NCBI GenBank assembly: GCA_002840895.1
Contig: PHCZ01000001.1
Location: 724,027 to 788,026 of the forward strand
DNA from: Bacteroidetes bacterium HGW-Bacteroidetes-8
Lineage (GTDB): Bacteria > Bacteroidota > Bacteroidia > Bacteroidales > UBA932
Reading direction: 5' to 3'
Length of the DNA: 64,000 bases
Shown piece by piece: positions 58,723 to 64,000 of the stretch. The notes beneath the pieces were generated by a model. It worked only from the letters and a program-made list of their open reading frames with translations. It was not told the origin of the DNA and did no database searches. Numbering within the stretch: position 1 is the first letter of the stretch; each line of letters begins with the position of its first letter. The position numbers and the translations under genes are program-made.

Positions 58723-61227
58723 ATGACAGTTAAAAAATACTTTCTGATAGCTTTTCTTTCCCTTTTTATTACGACTATAAACGCTCAGGGAATTAAACAT
58801 TATATTCCTCAGGGGGACTATACACTTAACCCTCAGGTTCCATCTCCAAAAGAGTTTCTGGGTTTTGAAGTTGGAGAACACCATATCAGTCACGATCTGC
58901 TGATTTCATATATGAGAGCACTATCAAAAAGTTCAGATCGGGTAATTGCTAAGGAGATTGGAACAACATATGAAGGAAGGCCGCTTATATTTATGATTAT
59001 TACCTCAGCTGAAAACCAAAAAAATCTGGATAAAATCAAGGAGAGGCAACTAATGTTAACCGATCCATCAAAATCCTCTTCTCTCCCTATTAAAGAGATG
59101 CCTTTAGTTATGTGGTTTGGCTATAGTGTACACGGAAATGAGGCAAGTGGAGTGAATGCATCAATGGCGGTTGCATACTATCTTGCTGCAGCACAAGGGG
59201 CAGAAGTTGATAAGATATTGAAAAATTCTGTTATAATAATCCAGCCGGCCCAAAACCCGGACGGTATTAACAGGTTTGCAGACTGGGTTAACTCCTCCCG
59301 AAGCTACTCATATGTTCTGGATCAATTCTCAAGGGAGTTTCGTGAGCCTGCACCAAGCGGCAGGAGTAACCACTACTGGTTTGATCTCAACAGAGACTGG
59401 CTTCCGGTACAGCATCCAGAAACAAGACACAGGCTTAAGATCTTTATGGATTGGCACCCTACTCTTGTAAATGACTATCACGAGCAAGGGAGCACCAATG
59501 GCACATACTTCTCTCCAGGCATTAAAAACAGCACAAACCCACTTGCACCCGAATTGAATCGCAAACTTACCGAAGATATTTCCCTTTATCACGCAAAAGC
59601 AATGAACGAAGATGGGGTTCTATTTTTCACAAAAGAGGGATACGATAACTTCTATACCGGGAAAGGAGCATCATACCCCGATATGCTTGGTGCAATTGGA
59701 ATTCTTTATGAGCAACCAAGCTCAAGAGGGCATATTCAGTCAAGAAACGGTGTGTTGTTAAAATTCACCGACATTATAAGATATCAGGCGCTCTGCACAT
59801 ACTCTGCTATAAATGCGGGTATTGACAAGAGAGAGGAGCTCAATAGATTCAAAGCCGATTCATACAGAGAGTCACAAGATATGGCAAGAAAAGGTGCAGT
59901 AAAAGGGTATGTTATATCTGCCGGTTCAAATATTTCACTTATCAAAGAGTTGAATAATATTCTTAGTGCCCATTCTATCAATCTTTATGAACTACAGAGA
60001 GATATAACAATTAATGGCAAGAGCTTCAATTCTAAAAACAGCTATGTACTACCTCTTGCTCAGAGAGAGTACAGATTGATTAGAACACTCTTTGATAAGA
60101 CTACAAGTTATATTGACACAACTTTTTATGATGTATCAGCCTGGACACTCCCATTGGCTATGAATATCATTTACCAAGAGCTTTTATCTACAGAGGGATT
60201 AGTCGGCGAAAAGGTTGTGAAGGTTAGAGAAAGGATAAGAACAGAGCTCCCGCTTAGTAAACTAGCGTACCTTTTTGAATTAAGCGATCTTTACTCATAT
60301 AAGATTCTTTATGATCTTCTTAACCGTGGAGTTGCAGTAAGAGTTGGAGATAAGCCATTAAGAATATCTATAGGAGATAGAGAGCTATCACTCTCGGCAG
60401 GAGCCATTATGGTTCCGGTAAGGGGGCAACAGTTAAGTGAAGCAGAGCTTCACAAAGTTATTCTGCAACACTCTCAAGATAGCGAAACAGATATCTACTC
60501 TGCAACAAGCAGTTTCGGGGTGGAGTTTGACTTGGGAAGTGCTCATTTTAAAAGAGTATCTATTCCGAAAATCGCCCTGATAGTTGGAAGAGGGGTATCA
60601 TACGGATCTATGGGTGAGTTATGGCACCTTCTGGACCAAAAATACTCAATTCCTGCTTCAATAATTGACGCCTCACTACTATCTGAAATTGACCTTAATC
60701 AATATAACACAATTGTTTTAAGTGGTAATTACAGACTTCCTAAAGAGGTTAATGATAAGTTAAAAAACTGGAGTTTAATGTCATCAAATGCAATTATTGC
60801 AATAGATCAATCATTCAACACTCTCAACGAAATTGGGATAACAGATATTAAAGAGAGATCTCCTGGAGTTGAAAATATAAGCGGAGTAATTTTAAAGGCA
60901 ACTTTTTCAAATGAATCCCCTATTTTCTACGGAGTATCATCAAATGAACTTTTTCTTTTTAAAAGAGGCAGAACAATAATCTCCGAGAGTGTAACACCTG
61001 GCTCTACAGTTGCAAAATACGCCGACAAACCTTTAAAGAGCGGATATCTGCCGAATTTAACCAATGAAACAATAAAAGGGATGCCGGCCATACTCGCCGG
61101 AAACGGAGTAATCTACTTTTGCGATGCTCCAAATTTCCGTGGCTACTGGTATGGAGCTTCACGTCTTTTTATTAACTCTCTGTTTTTTAGAGAACTAATA
61201 CCATCTACAAAGATTCAGACTAAGTAG
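58723..61227 (+). CDS. Exported M14-family zinc carboxypeptidase
   Basis: An 834-residue secreted peptidase with a signal peptide (1-22, ...TTINA). The M14 catalytic domain (about 45-370) has H137-GN-E140 and H253 (NDYHEQGS) as zinc ligands and a Glu in LYEQPSSRGH as the likely general base. A long C-terminal region (370-834) has a Rossmann/class I GATase-like stretch (IPKIALIVGRGVSYGSMGELWHLLDQ). This architecture is common among Bacteroidota M14 proteins. Its end overlaps the convergent MBL gene by 13 bp. Confidence 0.9.
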   Translation: MTVKKYFLIAFLSLFITTINAQGIKHYIPQGDYTLNPQVPSPKEFLGFEVGEHHISHDLLISYMRALSKSSDRVIAKEIGTTYEGRPLIFMIITSAENQKNLDKIKERQLMLTDPSKSSSLPIKEMPLVMWFGYSVHGNEASGVNASMAVAYYLAAAQGAEVDKILKNSVIIIQPAQNPDGINRFADWVNSSRSYSYVLDQFSREFREPAPSGRSNHYWFDLNRDWLPVQHPETRHRLKIFMDWHPTLVNDYHEQGSTNGTYFSPGIKNSTNPLAPELNRKLTEDISLYHAKAMNEDGVLFFTKEGYDNFYTGKGASYPDMLGAIGILYEQPSSRGHIQSRNGVLLKFTDIIRYQALCTYSAINAGIDKREELNRFKADSYRESQDMARKGAVKGYVISAGSNISLIKELNNILSAHSINLYELQRDITINGKSFNSKNSYVLPLAQREYRLIRTLFDKTTSYIDTTFYDVSAWTLPLAMNIIYQELLSTEGLVGEKVVKVRERIRTELPLSKLAYLFELSDLYSYKILYDLLNRGVAVRVGDKPLRISIGDRELSLSAGAIMVPVRGQQLSEAELHKVILQHSQDSETDIYSATSSFGVEFDLGSAHFKRVSIPKIALIVGRGVSYGSMGELWHLLDQKYSIPASIIDASLLSEIDLNQYNTIVLSGNYRLPKEVNDKLKNWSLMSSNAIIAIDQSFNTLNEIGITDIKERSPGVENISGVILKATFSNESPIFYGVSSNELFLFKRGRTIISESVTPGSTVAKYADKPLKSGYLPNLTNETIKGMPAILAGNGVIYFCDAPNFRGYWYGASRLFINSLFFRELIPSTKIQTK

Positions 61228-62030
61228 CATTTATGCTCCTTTCTGGGCAGACAAAAAAGTTCTACATCGGTTCCGACAATCACCCCGATTTCGCTAAGCG
61301 ACCTTAAAGAGGTCTCATATGCAAGTTCCGGGGTGTTATTGTTATCACTTAAATGGCAAAGGAAAATATTCTTTATCCCGGGGTGATAAAACTCTTTAAT
61401 TGCCTCAGAGGTCTCGTCATTGCTAAGGTGACCTCTTCCTCCTCTAATTCTGTCAATTAAACTTTTTGAATAACCACCTCCCTCCAGCATAGTTCTGTCG
61501 TAATTGGACTCTATGATTATATTATGAGATATCTTACAATACTCTACCACTCTCTTTGTCACTCTCCCCAAATCTGTAATGAGTGTAAATCGCTCTCCAA
61601 GAAAGTCAATATGGTAGCCAAGGCTATCGGATGCATCGTGAGGAACATCAAAAGCTGTAATTGATACACCTTTATAAACAAACGGAATTTCCTTCTCTAG
61701 CATCTTCTTATACCCTGATAGCTTATCTTTGGTATGATAGTGATTTTCAAGCGAGTGCAAAAGCATCTCTGTACCATAAACAGGTTTATTATACCTAAGA
61801 GTGAGTGTTGTCAAATGCTTTATATGGTCGTAATGGTCGTGTGTCAATAGAACTAGATCCAGTGATTCAATATTAACAAAGTGCTCAGATAGCCTCTTTC
61901 TTATGTTTTTTGTACTGATACCTGCGTCTATTAATATTGCTACTTCACTGTTTCCTATATAGTAACTGTTACCGCTGCTTCCGCTGGAAAGACTTATAAA
62001 TTTTATACTCTCTTCTCTTTTTGCACTCAT
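61215..62030 (-). CDS. Metallo-beta-lactamase fold hydrolase (YycJ/WalJ-like)
   Basis: A 271-residue MBL-fold protein starting at MSAKREESIKF (62030), where it forms a TAATG overlap with the upstream stop; a Met two codons earlier is an alternative. SLSSGSSGNSYYIG and the metal motif LLTHDHYDHIKHL are the WalJ/YycJ signatures, together with VPHDASDSLGYHI, ESNYD and GHLSNDE. WalJ proteins are thought to be 5'-exonucleases; function here is inferred. Confidence 0.87.
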   Translation of the reverse strand: MSAKREESIKFISLSSGSSGNSYYIGNSEVAILIDAGISTKNIRKRLSEHFVNIESLDLVLLTHDHYDHIKHLTTLTLRYNKPVYGTEMLLHSLENHYHTKDKLSGYKKMLEKEIPFVYKGVSITAFDVPHDASDSLGYHIDFLGERFTLITDLGRVTKRVVEYCKISHNIIIESNYDRTMLEGGGYSKSLIDRIRGGRGHLSNDETSEAIKEFYHPGIKNIFLCHLSDNNNTPELAYETSLRSLSEIGVIVGTDVELFCLPRKEHKCYLV

Positions 62031-62656
62031 TAACATAGTATTCTGTTGACCTCATCTGTTAAGTTGTCTAAAGGGCTATAGAGCAAAGTCTTGAACCCCA
62101 ATCTCTTTGCAGTTTCAATATTAAGAGGAGAGTCATCTACAAAGAGGGTCTGAGATGCATCTAACCCGGCACTTTTAATTACATTTTCAAATATCACATC
62201 GTCAGGTTTTGCCATTTTCATCTGATAGGATAAAAAAAGTTCTTCAAAATAGCTCTCAATGGGAATACCTCTCGTTAAAAAGAGTGGGCGAACAATCTCA
62301 ATTGCAATGGGATTGGTATTGCTCAGCATAAATAGTCTATATCTTTTATTAAGCTCAATGAGATAATCGAGCTTATAACCGGGAATATCTTCCAGAAAAG
62401 CACCCATAGCATCCACAATCTGAGTATTGGTTACACTCTCTCTCATCTGAGGATCTATATAACTTCTGATGATATCGATAAACTCTTCTGTTGATATCTC
62501 GCCCTTCTCATACTCAAGAAAGAATCCTCCCTGAACGTACTCGTTAAGTATCTTTCCAAAGTCATTGAAACCAATTTGTCGGAAAGCCTCTTCGCACGCA
62601 CCTCTGTTGAGCCCTACAAGAACTCCCCCTAGGTCAAATACTATATTTTTAATCAT
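62030..62656 (-). CDS. HAD-family phosphatase (YihX-like)
   Basis: A 208-residue HAD hydrolase: FDLGGVLVGL (nucleophile D9; second Asp replaced by Gly as in YihX-type enzymes), LFMLSNTNP (motif II), and the Lys plus TLFVDDSPLNIETAKRLG (motifs III/IV). YihX is a sugar-1-phosphate phosphatase. Next to mtnA and a class II aldolase, a role in sugar-phosphate salvage is possible. 4 nt after mtnA. Confidence 0.88.
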   Translation of the reverse strand: MIKNIVFDLGGVLVGLNRGACEEAFRQIGFNDFGKILNEYVQGGFFLEYEKGEISTEEFIDIIRSYIDPQMRESVTNTQIVDAMGAFLEDIPGYKLDYLIELNKRYRLFMLSNTNPIAIEIVRPLFLTRGIPIESYFEELFLSYQMKMAKPDDVIFENVIKSAGLDASQTLFVDDSPLNIETAKRLGFKTLLYSPLDNLTDEVNRILC

Positions 62657-62660
62657 TATT

Positions 62661-63713
62661 CTATTTAAAATTATATGGGTAGCGGAAGATACCCTTCTCA
62701 GTTATTATTGCAGATAGCAGCTTAGCAGGAGTAATATCAAATGCAGGGTTGTAAACTTTAACCCCTTCGGGAGCCATTTGGTTTTTAAACCATTTACCTG
62801 TAACCTCAGAGCAAGGTCTCTCCTCTATTACAATATCTTCTCCACTTTTACATCTGGAGTCGATTGTGGTTGATGGTCCTATAATGTAGTGAGGAATTTT
62901 ATAGTGTGATGCCAGTACGGCAACCATTGAGGTTCCTATCTTATTTGCTACATCGCCATTTGCAGCGATTCTGTCACACCCTGTAATAACTGCATCTATT
63001 AATCCCTTGGACATAATGCTGCTCACCATATTATCACAAATAAGAGTTGTATCTACACCCGCTTTAAGCAACTCATAGGCTGTAAGCCGAGCTCCCTGCA
63101 TTAACGGCCTTGTTTCGCAGGCAAATACTTTAATTGTGACTCCTCTGCTTCTGGCAAGGTATACAGGTGAGAGGGCAGACCCAAATCTTGAAACAGCCAG
63201 ATGACCTGCATTACAATAGGTTAGAATAGTAGAGCCGGGCTTTAACAACGAGAGTCCAAGCTCTCCCATTTTAATATTGTGTTCAATATCCTCACTCTTG
63301 ATTAGCTTTGCCTCCTCCAGCACTCTCTCCTGAATCTCCTCAACAGAGGTGCAGCCATCCTGAATAATTTTATTCAGGGTGGATTTTAACCTCTCCAGAC
63401 AGTTTCTTAAGTTTACTGCTGTTGGCCTTGTTTTTAGAAGGATGTCATATACTCTGTTAAACTCAGACAGGTAGGCTGTAAAATCTTTAGTTTTCAGATT
63501 TTTAATAGTTACACAAATTCCAAATGAGGCTGCTATTCCGATAGCGGGGGCTCCTCTAACCCGGAGTGAAGTGATTGCTTCAGCTACATCCTCTTCATTT
63601 TTGAGATAGAGAAAGAGCTCCTTTGATGGTAACTCTGTCTGGTCTATGATTATTACTGAGGTACCATCATCTGAAATATCAACAGAGTCATATCCAAAAA
63701 AATTATCAATCAT
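62661..63713 (-). CDS. mtnA: S-methyl-5-thioribose-1-phosphate isomerase
   Basis: A 350-residue MtnA/eIF2B-like isomerase that converts 5-methylthioribose 1-phosphate (or 5-deoxyribose 1-phosphate) to the ribulose form. Active-site features: RVRGAPAIGIAA, TYCNAGHLAVSRFG (catalytic Cys), ETRPLMQGARLTAYEL and TGCDRIAANGDVANKIGT (catalytic Asp). Its neighbours are a class II aldolase upstream and a HAD phosphatase downstream, fitting methionine salvage or the dihydroxyacetone-phosphate shunt. Confidence 0.93.
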   Translation of the reverse strand: MIDNFFGYDSVDISDDGTSVIIIDQTELPSKELFLYLKNEEDVAEAITSLRVRGAPAIGIAASFGICVTIKNLKTKDFTAYLSEFNRVYDILLKTRPTAVNLRNCLERLKSTLNKIIQDGCTSVEEIQERVLEEAKLIKSEDIEHNIKMGELGLSLLKPGSTILTYCNAGHLAVSRFGSALSPVYLARSRGVTIKVFACETRPLMQGARLTAYELLKAGVDTTLICDNMVSSIMSKGLIDAVITGCDRIAANGDVANKIGTSMVAVLASHYKIPHYIIGPSTTIDSRCKSGEDIVIEERPCSEVTGKWFKNQMAPEGVKVYNPAFDITPAKLLSAIITEKGIFRYPYNFK

Positions 63714-63717
63714 ATCA

Positions 63718-64000
63718 TTAAGGCCTGTTAAAATATGAATTTCTGAGATTTTCCAATGAGAGCCTCTCTCTCTCTGATAAATTTACCGGAGTATCGCCTC
63801 TCTCTTTAATAATATGAGAAATCTTGCAATTGCTCTCCATAGCCTCTGTCCTCCACCAGGCCTCTTTAATACTCTCTCCCCAAGTTATCAGACCGTGGTT
63901 TCGAAGTAAAATAACTGAATTTCCTTTACAATGGTGCTCTATTTCAAGTGACAACTCAACTGACCCGGGCATAATAAATGGCACAATGCACATTTTATCA
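63718..64000 (-). CDS. Class II aldolase (FucA/Ald2/MtnB-like), partial at window edge
   Basis: The frame stays open to the window's right end, so only the C-terminal part (about 93 residues) is visible and the start is outside. ILLRNHGLITWGESIKEAWWRTEAMESNCKI is the zinc-binding C-terminal motif of class II aldolases (RNHG with its metal His). It is 4 nt upstream of mtnA, so the two are co-transcribed. It could be the Ald2 aldolase of the DHAP shunt or the MtnB dehydratase of methionine salvage; the RNHGLITWG form looks more like the aldolases. Confidence 0.85.
   Translation of the reverse strand, partial: DKMCIVPFIMPGSVELSLEIEHHCKGNSVILLRNHGLITWGESIKEAWWRTEAMESNCKISHIIKERGDTPVNLSERERLSLENLRNSYFNRP

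Noticed and set aside
1-64000. CRISPR arrays, tRNA/rRNA genes, transposases, phage genes
   Set aside because: I found no regularly spaced repeats, no tRNA-like TTCGA/CCA context and no protein resembling transposases, integrases or phage parts.

Overview
This 64 kb window is a chromosomal segment of a low-GC Gram-negative bacterium of the Bacteroidota, most likely order Bacteroidales. Evidence: several intergenic regions carry the Bacteroidota -7 box TAnnTTTG, in the best cases with a TTG about 18-20 nt upstream; Shine-Dalgarno sequences are rare; and the gene content is typical (TamL-type lipoprotein OMP, a NagB/PIG-L fusion, TPR-LuxR and TPR-kinase membrane sensors, KDO synthesis genes). 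The segment is compact, with many 1-30 nt gaps and several 13-38 bp convergent 3' overlaps. I saw no rRNA, tRNA, CRISPR array, IS element or phage gene.

Layout. 0-5.5 kb (minus): a complete 2-oxoacid (probably pyruvate) dehydrogenase operon, E1alpha-E1beta-E2-E3, ending in a lipoate ligase. 5.6-6.2 kb: an alpha-helical hypothetical. 6.3-14.1 kb (plus): the operon ilvD-ilvB-ilvN-ilvC-ilvA-ilvE behind a promoter, a 59-codon leader peptide ending in a dense Leu/Val/Ile run, and mutually exclusive hairpins, i.e. a transcription attenuator. 14.1-20.2 kb (plus): an accessory signalling region with an acyltransferase, a 45-aa membrane peptide, a TPR sensor kinase whose phospho-acceptor His is Asn, an exported ferredoxin-like protein and a TPR/LuxR lipoprotein. 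Here two 5' leader RNAs share a conserved core but have different, individually complementary closing stems. This is the best candidate for an undescribed element in the window. 20.3-26.8 kb: MscS channel, mnmE and rlmD (minus), a CarboxypepD-domain protein and rarA. 26.8-31.5 kb: kdsA, a NagB-PIG-L fusion, a sugar MFS transporter and a CBM9-like protein. 31.6-36.8 kb: tamL (minus), an arginine decarboxylase-like protein and two SpoU-class RNA methyltransferases that overlap tail to tail. 36.8-42.8 kb (minus): valS-thioesterase-tatA-tatC-ABC-F-rlmB. 42.9-46.9 kb (plus): DUF3467, etfB, etfA and an acyl-CoA dehydrogenase, closed by a strong terminator. 46.9-54.4 kb: CDF metal exporter, a FucI-like isomerase homolog, M28 peptidase, DUF2520 protein, kdsC, maf and recQ. 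54.5-61.2 kb: pckA, exported cyclophilin and two exported metallopeptidases. 61.2-64 kb (minus): a class II aldolase cut by the window edge, mtnA, a HAD phosphatase and an MBL hydrolase, suggesting salvage of 5-methylthioribose or 5-deoxyribose phosphates.

Together: central carbon enzymes (PDH-type complex, PEPCK, EtfAB/acyl-CoA dehydrogenase), branched-chain amino-acid synthesis under predicted attenuation, envelope biogenesis (KdsA, KdsC, TamL, TatAC), amino-sugar use, exported peptide degradation, and one small regulatory island.
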